From: Bacteroidota bacterium
GTDB lineage: Bacteria; Bacteroidota; Ignavibacteria; Ignavibacteriales; Melioribacteraceae
Assembly (NCBI GenBank): GCA_023381535.1
Contig: JAMCSN010000058.1
Coordinates: 14,543 to 78,542 of the forward strand
Length of the DNA stretch: 64,000 bases
Direction of reading: 5' to 3'
The translations under genes and the position numbers were made by a program. The notes below the pieces were generated by a model. That model had not been told where the DNA came from and ran no database searches. It saw nothing but the letters and a program-made list of their open reading frames with translations. Positions 19,974-28,717 of the stretch are shown here, in pieces. Numbering within the stretch: position 1 is the first letter of the stretch; each line of letters opens with the position of its first letter.

Positions 19974-22900
19974 TTATAAATTATAGGTCAAATCAAAAGT
20001 TATTCTCCTAGGAAGAATAGGACGTGCGTTCAAATAAGGAAATTGCGTCGGATCAACTCCAGTTGAAAGTCTAGGATCACCTTCAGTCAATCCCTCGGAT
20101 TCAAATAAGTTATAAACGCGAACACCCAATCTAAGAGACTGGTTTTGCATAAACGGAAAAGTACATCCGATGCCGCCAGAAACAACACTAAAAGCATCCA
20201 GTTGAAGTAGATTTGCATCGTCCGCATAGCGGCTACCTGTGTAACTCCAATTAAAAGATACATCCAATCCATTCGTCTCATAACTAGCGGTTGCATTAGT
20301 CATAAAATTAGCTTGCCGAAGCGGTTTTTTATCCTTTAGACTTGTAATCCCTCCGGTGCTTACATTAAATACATTAAAGTCTACATATTTTGGATCTTGG
20401 TAAGTAATAGAAGCTTGCAGAGTAAATCCTTTCAATTCACGAGGTGCGTATGCGCCGGTAAATTCGACACCAAGGGATTGACTTTTACCAACGGCTTCCG
20501 TTACCAAGACGTTCTGGCCACCAATAATTCGTAAATTGGATTGTAATCTATCTTTGATTTGTAAATAAAATATTGCAAGAGAACCGCCGAATTCAGGGGA
20601 TCCGAATTTAGCGCCGCTTTCCAACTGAATAAATGTTTCGTTCTTATCGGGCGTAGGCTGTTGAAAATTACCGTGAGCATCGAGAACTACATTACCGGCA
20701 AATGTTGTTAAACCGGGAAAGACATAGGATTTACTGCCAACAGCATAAAGATTTAATTGATCATCAACTGCATAATTGCAACCTACTGAACCAGCCCAGT
20801 CACTAAATGCCACGTCGCGCCTAATAAATTTACCGTTGCCCCATTTCTCACTTTTAATTGCTAGAGATTGATCAGTGCTGCTTCGCATATCATATGTTTG
20901 AATATCTTCCACCTGTACAACACCTACTTGTTTTTCATACCTAAAGCCAATATCAATTCTTAGATTGCTACCGATAGTCATTTCATCTCCCGTAAAGAGA
21001 GAAATGTTGTTGCTGAAAATATTTGAATTCCTATAATTAGGAACAGCTGCAAGAACACCATTTCGAGTGATTGGAGTTATGTTGCCGGAAGCATCTTTTA
21101 TAACCAGATCAAGGAGTCTTGGCCGATCAGCTAATTCGAACAGTGCTTGGGTAAAAAGAATTCTATCACCGTATTCGGTTCTGGAGATGTAAGTACCTAA
21201 TGAAATTCTGTGCTCGGAAGATTCAGTCTTAATTTTTTTCTGAAGAACAAATTGAGTAGCTAAATCAGTAGTTGGTCTTATTCTTGCCCAGGTACCTTGC
21301 GGTATAACGGCTGATACATTGACAGGCATTCCTGGATGTTTTGTATAAGAAAAAATTGCCTGGTCACCGACATTTTTTGCATAAGTTTTCGCAAAATCAT
21401 TAATTGGAGACGCTACCGACGGAATAAAAATATTAAACTCGTGTTCCACATCCATCCATTTAATTTTATTTTGAAGCGACCAACCGTTGCCGAATTCATT
21501 GTAGTATTCGAACATAGCGGTAGGACCTTTTGTTAATACACCGTTAGCCATACGTGAGGCAAAAATACCGTCGGGTGTTGGAAAACTAAAATCTGCAGCT
21601 TCATCGGAATTAAGAGTACCGTCTTTAGCGATTGCAATTTGTTTGGTTTTGCTGTCGAAGGGAACCGGAAGAAAGAATTGAACCCGGTCGTTAATGAGCG
21701 TTAGATAGAATCTCATATAACCATTATCTAAAAGCTTGGTAAGATTACCTCTTACTTGATAACCTTGAGTCGGTAATCCGCTAACTCGCGGTCCTTCATC
21801 GTAACGATAAAAACCGCCAAGATTAAATTTCCAAGTTTCACCCAATGGTCCGTTGGTGTTAAAATCATATCTATATAAGTTCTTATCGCCCACAGTAGAT
21901 TTAACAATAGTTTTCAGTGTCGGTCCACCTGTTTTACTAATGTAGTTGATAATTCCTCCGGGAGCGCTAAAACCGAACAATGCTGAACTGCCACCTTTTA
22001 CAACTTCGAGCCTATCTATATTTAAGTCTTGCCTGAAATAAACATCTTGTGCAGACATTCCGCCGTCATCTCCAATTGAACGAAGAGCCATTCCGTCAAC
22101 TTGCAGAGTTTGATAGCGAAATTGACCGCCAGCGGGTACACCGCGAACAAAAATATTTGATGCAACTTCACCGCCGCCGCCTTCAGCAGACATTCCAGGT
22201 ATGACCGCAAGAACATCCGCAATACTGGAAACGTTTGAATTCTGTATCAATTTACCCGGCAATACAGAGACGGAAACTGTGGCTTCCTTTTGCGGTCTTT
22301 CGCTGCGAGTGCCAGTTTTAACTATTTCATTTAATTGTAATATATCGGCTGAAAGTGTAAAGTCGCGAGTAATTGACTCGCCGGCATGTATTGTAACTTG
22401 AAACGATTCACTTTTGAATCCAACTGCAGAAACACGAATGGTTAAGGATCCTGCAGGTACATTATTAATTTGATATTCCCCTGACACATTCGCATTGGCG
22501 CCCAGCTGAGTACCCACAACCAAAATATTTGCAAAGGGTATTGGTGCACCCGATTGATCGTAAATTTTTCCTTTTATTGAACCGTTTTCAACTACCGACA
22601 CTAAATTTCCTGTCTGTCCTTGAGATTTCTTTACTGCAATCTGATCGTTAATTCTGTTGAATGTTAATCCGTAATCTTTAGCGAAAACTTCAAGTATGTT
22701 ATATAGTGATTCGTCTTCAACATTAACAGTTGCTTTTTCGTTAAGAGGAATCTCATCCTCGCTAAAACTGAATTTGAAGTTTGTTTTTTCTTCGATAAGT
22801 TGAAGAGCTTGCCCGAGTGTAACATCTACTGCTTTCATGCTTACTTTTATATCGTGAAGATTTTGACCATCAGCCGGAGTAACGGCAAATAAAAGGTTTA

Positions 22901-22979
22901 CCAATACTCCTTGAAGAACCAACCCCAAGAATGAATAAAATGCAACCATTTTGACTGTCCGTATAATATAATTTTTCAT
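19974..22979 (-). CDS. TonB-dependent receptor with STN domain (SusC/FecA-like)
   Basis: A 1001-residue outer-membrane receptor. After the signal sequence there is an STN signalling domain (about 44-100), which contacts a FecR-type anti-sigma, then a carboxypeptidase-regulatory-like domain (about 133-210), a plug domain (about 225-350) and a beta-barrel to the C-terminus ending in DLTYNL. It follows an ECF sigma and a FecR gene, the standard transenvelope signalling trio, and precedes the GH63 glycosidase, symporter and glycerate kinase genes. It probably imports the glycoside and reports it to the sigma factor. No SusD partner is present, so it is closer to FecA-type than to true Sus pairs. 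Confidence 0.92.
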   Translation of the reverse strand: MKNYIIRTVKMVAFYSFLGLVLQGVLVNLLFAVTPADGQNLHDIKVSMKAVDVTLGQALQLIEEKTNFKFSFSEDEIPLNEKATVNVEDESLYNILEVFAKDYGLTFNRINDQIAVKKSQGQTGNLVSVVENGSIKGKIYDQSGAPIPFANILVVGTQLGANANVSGEYQINNVPAGSLTIRVSAVGFKSESFQVTIHAGESITRDFTLSADILQLNEIVKTGTRSERPQKEATVSVSVLPGKLIQNSNVSSIADVLAVIPGMSAEGGGGEVASNIFVRGVPAGGQFRYQTLQVDGMALRSIGDDGGMSAQDVYFRQDLNIDRLEVVKGGSSALFGFSAPGGIINYISKTGGPTLKTIVKSTVGDKNLYRYDFNTNGPLGETWKFNLGGFYRYDEGPRVSGLPTQGYQVRGNLTKLLDNGYMRFYLTLINDRVQFFLPVPFDSKTKQIAIAKDGTLNSDEAADFSFPTPDGIFASRMANGVLTKGPTAMFEYYNEFGNGWSLQNKIKWMDVEHEFNIFIPSVASPINDFAKTYAKNVGDQAIFSYTKHPGMPVNVSAVIPQGTWARIRPTTDLATQFVLQKKIKTESSEHRISLGTYISRTEYGDRILFTQALFELADRPRLLDLVIKDASGNITPITRNGVLAAVPNYRNSNIFSNNISLFTGDEMTIGSNLRIDIGFRYEKQVGVVQVEDIQTYDMRSSTDQSLAIKSEKWGNGKFIRRDVAFSDWAGSVGCNYAVDDQLNLYAVGSKSYVFPGLTTFAGNVVLDAHGNFQQPTPDKNETFIQLESGAKFGSPEFGGSLAIFYLQIKDRLQSNLRIIGGQNVLVTEAVGKSQSLGVEFTGAYAPRELKGFTLQASITYQDPKYVDFNVFNVSTGGITSLKDKKPLRQANFMTNATASYETNGLDVSFNWSYTGSRYADDANLLQLDAFSVVSGGIGCTFPFMQNQSLRLGVRVYNLFESEGLTEGDPRLSTGVDPTQFPYLNARPILPRRITFDLTYNL

Positions 22980-23020
22980 ATTTTATACCTGTCTGTGTTA
23001 AACATATTGTTAATTACTTG

Positions 23021-23037
23021 CCCCGCATTCTGCGGGG
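23021..23037. repeat. GC-rich palindrome between fecR-like and receptor genes
   Basis: A CCCCGC/GCGGGG hairpin with a five-base loop stands out in an AT-rich spacer. Similar hairpins occur at 59745-59763 and 61568-61588. About 20 bases on, an imperfect CATGGCGAT/ATCGTCATG stem followed by a T-run lies on the plus strand. Both may be a dispersed intergenic repeat or shape mRNA stability between the two genes. Confidence 0.5.
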
Positions 23038-23114
23038 ATGTGTTTAGCATTCAAGTCATGGCGATCCGACCATCGTCATGGCTTTTTTATTGCTCTCATA
23101 GATTTTTACCTCCT

Positions 23115-24116
23115 TTATTTTTTATAGAAAACGATTTTTTTCAATTCGTTTTTCTCTCTAATCGTCATGTAATGAAGCCCGGTTAATTTCCTAATTACTT
23201 CGCTGATTGTCCAAATAGACTCATCATGGAAATTTGCAGTTATTTTTTTCGCATTAAATGATTCAGTAACCAACTCAAATTTGATTCCGAATCGTCTTTC
23301 AAGTTGAACAAATACTTTAGGTAACGGCTGGTTGTCAAATTTCAATATATTATCTTTCCACCCGACTGCTTCCTGTACGTCAAATTGTTTTACCGTGCTG
23401 ATCTGTTCTGCTTTGTCAAACACTAACTGCTGATCGGGCTGAAGCATTACCAGTCCCTCAACTGTTCCATGATCAACTTTAGATACTTTAACACTTCCTT
23501 CAACAAGAGAAACAGAAATTTCTTTTTCATTCGGGAATGCATTTACATTAAATTTTGTACCAAGGACCGTTGTTGAAATATTGCCGGTATGAACTATGAA
23601 AGGCTTGGATTGATCATGATGCACCTCAAAGTAAGCTTCGCCTTCCAAATAAACTTCGCGCTGGTTTTCGTCGAAATGTGCCGGATACTTTAACTTGCTC
23701 TCTGCATTGAGTGTAATCTTTGAACCATCGGATAGAGTTAATACTAACTTTTCGCCGAGCACTGTTGTTTTTTGCGTTAAGGCAAGCGTAATCGGTTTCT
23801 GATCGAAGACACCACCAATATACAAAGCACCGAATGCCAGCATAATTAAAAAAATGATAGAAGCGGCAATTCTAACCAAGTACGGTGAACGAACAATTCT
23901 CAGAGTAGCATAATTGTCTTTGTTATTAATTTTATTCATGATCTTGGAATAAATTTTATCTTCAATCACCTGTTTACTACCGAATGTGCTGTCCACCCAT
24001 TCTTGCGTTCCAGTTTGAAACGATTCGAAATACTTTTCAACAAGCAGTTCTTCATCAGGCAGGCACTCACCTTTCAAGTACTTATCAACTAATTTCGGAA
24101 AATCTTGATTATTCAT
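23115..24116 (-). CDS. FecR-family anti-sigma regulator
   Basis: A roughly 333-residue inner-membrane protein: cytoplasmic N-terminal anti-sigma region, one membrane helix near residues 83-102, and a periplasmic FecR domain (TTVLGEKLVLTLSDGSKITLNAESKLKYP) followed by the DUF4974-type C-terminal domain that contacts the receptor STN domain. It holds the ECF sigma encoded upstream until the receptor signals substrate. The first ATG at 24128 adds four residues; this ATG is preferred because MNNQDF begins the usual N-terminus. Confidence 0.9.
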   Translation of the reverse strand: MNNQDFPKLVDKYLKGECLPDEELLVEKYFESFQTGTQEWVDSTFGSKQVIEDKIYSKIMNKINNKDNYATLRIVRSPYLVRIAASIIFLIMLAFGALYIGGVFDQKPITLALTQKTTVLGEKLVLTLSDGSKITLNAESKLKYPAHFDENQREVYLEGEAYFEVHHDQSKPFIVHTGNISTTVLGTKFNVNAFPNEKEISVSLVEGSVKVSKVDHGTVEGLVMLQPDQQLVFDKAEQISTVKQFDVQEAVGWKDNILKFDNQPLPKVFVQLERRFGIKFELVTESFNAKKITANFHDESIWTISEVIRKLTGLHYMTIREKNELKKIVFYKK

Positions 24117-24258
24117 AATTAATCTCATTCTTATTTATTTGTATAAATCTGAGTTTTGTTTGTTATATAGTACCTCAAGACCGAAGAAGGTACCATCGTA
24201 CTAAGCAAGAAACCGGAATGCTACTGTTTTGAAGTGGAAAGAATGATGTTATTAAGTC

Positions 24259-24825
24259 TTAAAAGAAAAAAGCAATGAATACTTTAAAGGAGTCACGAAT
24301 CGATTTGAGAGCGTGTGATATCTGGTTCTTTACTGTTTGAACGGATAGATTTAGTTTCTTAGCAATCTCTTTGTTTGACAATTCCTCGTTTCTGCTCATC
24401 CTAAATATAATTCGGCGCTGTTCCGGCAATTGTGCAGTCAAATTTTCAATTCTCTTGTTCAGTTCTTTATACTCAACAGATTCTTCCACACGATGTTCCG
24501 AAATGAAGTCCTCAAATTGTTCGGTATGTCTTTCGATTAACTTTTTCTGACGAAACTGTTTGAATATCTGAAACTTGACGGCTTTATAGAGAAATGCTGA
24601 AAGGTTTTCTATCTGCAAATTTTTTCTGCGCAGCCACAGATCAGTGAACACTTCCTGTATTATATCTTCGCAAGTATTTTTGTCTTTAAGAACATTGTAT
24701 GCATAAATGTATAGTTTCGACCAGTAGCGTCTATATAACTCTTTGAAAGCTGTTCGCTCGTCTTTCTTTACCGACTCAAGCAAACCTTTTTCCGATAGAT
24801 CGAATATTTGCTTATCAGGAATCAT
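24259..24825 (-). CDS. ECF RNA polymerase sigma-70 factor (FecI-like)
   Basis: A 188-residue ECF sigma factor with region 2 (AFKELYRRYWSKLYIYAYNVLKD ... CEDIIQEVFTDLWLRR) and a region 4 HTH (LSNKEIAKKLNLSVQTVKNQI). The gene starts the FecI/FecR/receptor trio, so it should direct transcription of the receptor and the glycosidase operon when the substrate is present. A TTG at 24867 would add 14 residues, but ATG 24825 follows an AAAGGG ribosome-binding site and fits the family start. The C-terminus ends in an unusual hydrophobic FKVFIAFFF tail. Confidence 0.92.
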   Translation of the reverse strand: MIPDKQIFDLSEKGLLESVKKDERTAFKELYRRYWSKLYIYAYNVLKDKNTCEDIIQEVFTDLWLRRKNLQIENLSAFLYKAVKFQIFKQFRQKKLIERHTEQFEDFISEHRVEESVEYKELNKRIENLTAQLPEQRRIIFRMSRNEELSNKEIAKKLNLSVQTVKNQISHALKSIRDSFKVFIAFFF

Positions 24826-25197
24826 GCGCCCTTTGGAGTAAATTTCGTTATTCGTTTTATTCCTCAATAAAAAGTAAAGATTTTTTTTTATAGAAACTAA
24901 TGGGGGGAGTTGAATAGGGTTTAAAGTGCTGTTGAAGCAGACTTTTAAAGTTTACTGACAAAAGACGTAAAGATGCTTGCTATATTTTATCAACCCGAGG
25001 AGTAGCTTATATAAGTCTTACTTTATGATAGACCCAGCTATAGATATTTCTTTCACAGGGGGATGAAGAAATACTGCCCCGTCACCAAATGCTCTACATT
25101 TATCACAAACGAACATGTTTTTTTGTTGTCCAGTTGTATTAGAATTCGTAAAATCGAAACGGAGTTTTTTAACATTACGCATTAAGGAGATTAATTC
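24826..25197. other. Intergenic stretch between divergent genes
   Basis: This 372-base AT-rich spacer separates the minus-strand sigma gene from the plus-strand thioredoxin-like gene and should hold both promoters. I see a TAAGGAG ribosome-binding site just before the latter. No convincing RNA gene, repeat or coding remnant was seen. Confidence 0.5.
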
Positions 25198-25755
25198 ATG
25201 TTAAGGAAATTCTCATTCGTAATCACTTTGTTTTTGTTTTCAACAGGTATGCTATTCGCTCAAACTGAAAAACCGCAACCGGCAAATGATGTTCTTCAAT
25301 CTGCTTACAAAGAAGCGAAGTCGTCAGATAAAAATGTTTTTCTTTTTTTTCATGCATCATGGTGCGGATGGTGTAAAAGATTAGAAAAAGCAATACAAAG
25401 CCCTGAACTCAAGAAGATATTCGAAGACAATTACGTTATAACACATCTTGATGTACTTGAGAGAAAAGAAAAAATAGATGAACTTGAAAATCCGGGTGGC
25501 AGAGAAATTATGGCAAAACTCGGCGGCGAAAAATCGGGCATACCCTTTTATGTTTTTCTCGATGATAGCGGTAAGAAACTTGCTGATTCTAATGTGATGC
25601 CGGAGAATCAAAATATTGGTTATCCTGGAAGCGAGGAAGAGATTCAAGCATTTGGAAAGCTGCTTAAGATTTCGGCAAAACATATGAATGAAGAACAGTT
25701 TGCATCTGTACTCGATTACTTAAGAAAGAATGCGCCGAAACCGGCAAGTCACTAG
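25198..25755 (+). CDS. Secreted thioredoxin-like protein (CGWC)
   Basis: A 185-residue exported protein with a signal peptide (about 1-21) and a thioredoxin fold whose active site is CGWC (Cys56/Cys59) in FHASWCGWCKRLE. A cis-proline loop is visible in SGIPFYVFLDDSGK. It resembles the thioredoxin_7/DsbD-gamma group that reduces periplasmic or surface proteins. A strong TAAGGAG site precedes the ATG. It stands alone; a decayed T9SS sorting-domain fragment and a terminator follow it. Confidence 0.88.
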   Translation: MLRKFSFVITLFLFSTGMLFAQTEKPQPANDVLQSAYKEAKSSDKNVFLFFHASWCGWCKRLEKAIQSPELKKIFEDNYVITHLDVLERKEKIDELENPGGREIMAKLGGEKSGIPFYVFLDDSGKKLADSNVMPENQNIGYPGSEEEIQAFGKLLKISAKHMNEEQFASVLDYLRKNAPKPASH

Positions 25756-25786
25756 AAAAATTTTTTGGCTCAGCATTAAAATGCTT

Positions 25787-25855
25787 ATCGATTTGAATGT
25801 GTACAATACACTTGGACAGAAGTTGCGAAATTAGTAGATCAGGAACCATTAAATA
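25787..25855 (+). pseudogene. Decayed T9SS C-terminal sorting-domain fragment
   Basis: Directly after the thioredoxin-like gene the plus strand reads DLNVYNTLGQKL and, one frame away, AKLVDQEPLN. Together these match the middle of a type-A T9SS sorting domain (xVYNxLGQxVAxLVxxEQxxG). A frameshift and stop interrupt it and the rest is missing. It may be the ruined tail of a lost secreted protein. Confidence 0.45.
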
Positions 25856-25884
25856 AAAAAGGCGACTTATGAAATCGCCTTTTT
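25856..25884 (+). terminator. Intrinsic terminator
   Basis: A 10-bp perfect stem (AAAAAGGCGA and its complement, nine-base loop) ends in a T-rich tract. It closes the thioredoxin-like transcription unit and lies just outside the tRNA-Ala remnant that bounds the small island. Confidence 0.8.
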
Positions 25885-25889
25885 ATTTT

Positions 25890-25958
25890 GTGGAGCCAAG
25901 GAGGATCTGCCAAAGGCATTCCTTCGGAAGAACCGCTGACCTCTTGAATACTATTCAA
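25890..25958 (-). repeat. Degenerate direct copy of the tRNA-Ala 3' half with a hairpin insert
   Basis: Bases 25890-25907 match 28024-28041 (one mismatch) and 25937-25958 match 28049-28070 (two mismatches); these cover the acceptor/T-arm and anticodon parts of the tRNA-Ala gene in the same orientation. Between them the T-loop carries about 22 extra bases that fold as CCGAAGG-AATG-CCTTTGG on the minus strand. The position is that expected of the far attachment site of an element integrated in the tRNA 3' end. The 5' half of the tRNA is absent, so it is not functional. Confidence 0.7.
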
Positions 25959-26050
25959 CTTTTATACTTTCATTCTGCGTTTTTATCTCAATTTCTAAAT
26001 ATTCTATGCACTGTTATGCCCTTCTAAAAATACAAACTATTCCAAAAAAG

Positions 26051-26452
26051 TTATGCCTTAAGCGAGTTATATCCAGCCATCATAGCATTATCAAAAGTAA
26101 TTAACTCTGTGCCAAATTCCTTAGCTATTTGGATAACAATCGAATCCATTCCTCGTGTTTTTGTTTCGATTGTAATATCACACGACTTTTCACTTCTGTC
26201 AGAATTAAGCCCAACAAAGTATACAGATTCAAGATTGAGTATGAATTGCATTACTCTGAGAGCGTGGGCTTTGTCCCCTGTTCGTCTGTTAATAGCTGAA
26301 ACTACTTCAACTAGTACTGAAAGAGGTAAAATAGCAAAAAAAGTATTGTCACATACTTTCCCCCAAATATCTAAGGCTTCAGCATGCCGCGGTTCTGTTT
26401 CGACTAGAGCAGAAACGATGACAGATGTGTCAACGGTAACAAATTTCTGCAT
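26051..26452 (-). CDS. PIN-domain ribonuclease, VapC-like
   Basis: A 133-residue PIN protein with the four acidic residues expected for metal binding: Asp8 (VDTSV), Glu49, Asp103 (GMDSIV) and Asp121 (TFDNA). VapC-type PIN proteins cleave RNA, often tRNA, and are held in check by an antitoxin. It is the third gene of an overlapping minus-strand operon: its ATG overlaps the stop of the 100-residue protein. That protein is not a recognisable VapB/Phd/AbrB antitoxin, so this may be a toxin of an unusual system or a nuclease effector of the protease operon. Confidence 0.85.
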   Translation of the reverse strand: MQKFVTVDTSVIVSALVETEPRHAEALDIWGKVCDNTFFAILPLSVLVEVVSAINRRTGDKAHALRVMQFILNLESVYFVGLNSDRSEKSCDITIETKTRGMDSIVIQIAKEFGTELITFDNAMMAGYNSLKA

Positions 26453-26754
26453 TACCTTCTTTGAAATTGCAATTCATCCTTAACAGAAATGTTATCCCAT
26501 AATTCAGAAGTTCTCGCAACAAGACTATTCCATAATTTCTTTTTGTTGTTGCTTTCTTCGATATTGATGAACTGAATCGTATCATTGACATCTACAAAAG
26601 ATACGGTCACATTCAGCAATGTAGAGTTATCACTAGAACTAACAGGTCTACTATTAGATGTAGAGTTGAATACACCATAAATTATGTTTCTTCCTGTTAA
26701 TTCGTTAATCTTGGTTTCTTGATCTAGTATTGTCATAGTATTATCAGCTTTCAT
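26452..26754 (-). CDS. Unknown 100-residue protein between protease and PIN genes
   Basis: I do not recognise this family. The protein is soluble, rich in Asn/Ser/Thr, with a predicted beta-rich middle (VFNSTSNSRPVSS ... LNVTVSFVDVNDTIQFINIEE) and a helical basic C-terminus (NKKKLWNSLVARTSELW). There is no signal peptide or DNA-binding motif. It overlaps the protease gene by 11 bases upstream and the PIN gene by one base downstream, so translation of all three is coupled. By position it could be the antitoxin of the PIN nuclease or an adaptor/substrate of the protease. Confidence 0.75.
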   Translation of the reverse strand: MKADNTMTILDQETKINELTGRNIIYGVFNSTSNSRPVSSSDNSTLLNVTVSFVDVNDTIQFINIEESNNKKKLWNSLVARTSELWDNISVKDELQFQRR

Positions 26755-27754
26755 ATTTCCACCCCTGAAAATTAATTTGAAAAACCGTTAAATGATTCAC
26801 AAACGGTTGCTGCCCTAATTGAGGGGGCATCGCTTTCCTCTCCAATAAACCTTCCGTACAGTAATAGTTACTTCCTCCTGATAAACTTTCTAACAATGCT
26901 CTTTTAGCAGAAAAGTTTTTCTGTTGGTCCTGACCAAGTTCGATTTCTGGAACAAATTGTTGGCCAAATGAAAGTTCTTTATTAATGTCATCATAAATGT
27001 TTTTTATTATACCATACAATTCAGTATCCGGTTTTTCAATAGGAAGACCTAAGTCACTTGCTTCTTTTCTATTGATTGTGTAATCATGACTTCCCGACTC
27101 TGAACACAGAAAACTTATAATCTTTTTTGAATCCTTACCAGTTAGATTCATGTGGTAATTCAAAAGTTTTTCCGCTAATTGTTGAATTTGAGTTCGAGCT
27201 CTATAAACATTGCCCAAGGCAATTGGATGAATATGTTCAGAAAGTTTTAAAAAAGCATCAGAAAGTTGTTCTGCTTTTTCAATACCCAACATGTTCTTTG
27301 CGAGATCAAAGTAGCCTGCAATTGCTTCTACGCTAACAGGATATCTTTGTTGTGGTGGTGCACCAGGTAATTGTGGATTTAACGGCGTATTGATACTTGG
27401 ATCTATTGGGCTAAGTGTTGCTTGTTTTGTCATTACAATTTTGTCAGCACCCAATGAGATTAAAGTCGCTGTGCTATGTGCCTTGAAAGGGATAATGACT
27501 TCGAACTCATTGCAAAACTGTCTGACCAAATTAACAATACTCCAACCTGCGAGAGTATCTCCACCACGACTATATAAGAACAAAGAAATCTTTTTACTGT
27601 CATTTATTTTATCTAAATGTTCAGTAAAATAATTTAATACTTCTGAATGTATTTGAGTTTCAAGACCAGGCCGGTCGCCGGTAATGTAAACCAGAATTTT
27701 TGTATTTCTATAATCTTCTAGTTGTTTGTAAAGGCTGATTCGATCTTTATACAT
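26744..27754 (-). CDS. SDH-type serine protease (ClpP/SppA fold)
   Basis: A 336-residue protein of the serine dehydrogenase proteinase (SDH_sah) family, which has a ClpP/SppA crotonase-like fold. YSRGGDTLAGW (61-71) supplies the oxyanion loop and AHSTATLISLGADKIVM (92-108) the nucleophile, Ser94. It lacks a signal peptide and membrane helices, so it should be cytoplasmic, or peripherally membrane-bound as known for the family. It leads a translationally coupled operon with a small unknown protein and a PIN RNase on a tRNA-bounded island. The natural substrate is unknown; the small partner or the PIN protein are candidates. Confidence 0.82.
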   Translation of the reverse strand: MYKDRISLYKQLEDYRNTKILVYITGDRPGLETQIHSEVLNYFTEHLDKINDSKKISLFLYSRGGDTLAGWSIVNLVRQFCNEFEVIIPFKAHSTATLISLGADKIVMTKQATLSPIDPSINTPLNPQLPGAPPQQRYPVSVEAIAGYFDLAKNMLGIEKAEQLSDAFLKLSEHIHPIALGNVYRARTQIQQLAEKLLNYHMNLTGKDSKKIISFLCSESGSHDYTINRKEASDLGLPIEKPDTELYGIIKNIYDDINKELSFGQQFVPEIELGQDQQKNFSAKRALLESLSGGSNYYCTEGLLERKAMPPQLGQQPFVNHLTVFQINFQGWKYES

Positions 27755-28024
27755 TTCATGAAATAATTTAAAAAACAGATAGCAACACTTTATTATCGAC
27801 TGTTGCGCCTTTTAGTTTAACGAGATAATGAATAATACGAAATTATATTTAATTTCAAAACCACTAAGCTGATATCCAATATATTGATCACAAAAAGTTC
27901 AGAAGCCTAAAGAAGTTACACTTTAAACGCATTCTGTTCTAAAACTGTTCCAAAATTGGTACTGAAAAAAGGAGAGACTCTTGGATTCCCCTCTTAAGTT
28001 ATTTGTTTTCTTATACTTACTAAG

Positions 28025-28097
<73 letters not shown>

Positions 28098-28301
28098 GTT
28101 AACAATTTAGAATTGCGAATTGCCAATTGAGAATTTAAGACATAAAACACAAATTCTACCGAAGCAAAGCTAACAATCGGGTTCGGCTTTGTCAATTCGC
28201 GCAATAGGAACTTTGTATCAAATTAAAAAGTGTAACTAAACATTAGGATTGAATTAAAACTCAAACCGGAATATCTTTGCAGCGCAAATAAGAAGAGTAA
28301 A

Positions 28302-28712
28302 ATGAAAAAATACATTTCGAATTTTTTGATTGTGTTTGCTTTTATAGCAGTGCTAACGGTTTCTGCATGCAAGGACACAACCACCGCTGATAGTTTGGAC
28401 AGCATCACGATCCCGGCATCAAACGTAAGTTTCAACAAATACATTCAACCGGTACTTACTATTAAATGTGCAAATGCTGGTTGTCACGATGATCAAACCG
28501 CAGCCGGCAGTTTAAGTCTAACCACTTACGCAAATGTTACTTCCGATTATCTTGTAGTAGCGCCCGGTTATCCGCAGAACAGTAAACTTGTCTGGAGAAT
28601 TGAAGGAACCTCCGGCAACATAATGCCGCCTTTGGGTCGTTGGCCTTTAACGAAAAATCAAATTGATGGAATCAAGACTTGGATTAAAGAAGGAGCGAAA
28701 AATAATCCCTAG
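28302..28712 (+). CDS. Small lipoprotein with cytochrome-like CX4CH motif
   Basis: A 136-residue lipoprotein: signal sequence ending VSAC (lipid Cys23), then a compact domain with KCANAGCHD and a distal Met in GNIMPPLGRWPLT, finishing with IDGIKTWIKEGA. This is the layout of the small c-type cytochrome-like domains common in Bacteroidota and Planctomycetes surface lipoproteins, in which His and a distal Met bind heme. Here the attachment motif has four residues between the cysteines instead of two, so covalent heme binding is uncertain. It is transcribed toward the ceramide-reductase-like gene with an inverted-repeat spacer between. Confidence 0.75.
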   Translation: MKKYISNFLIVFAFIAVLTVSACKDTTTADSLDSITIPASNVSFNKYIQPVLTIKCANAGCHDDQTAAGSLSLTTYANVTSDYLVVAPGYPQNSKLVWRIEGTSGNIMPPLGRWPLTKNQIDGIKTWIKEGAKNNP

Positions 28713-28717
28713 AGAAG

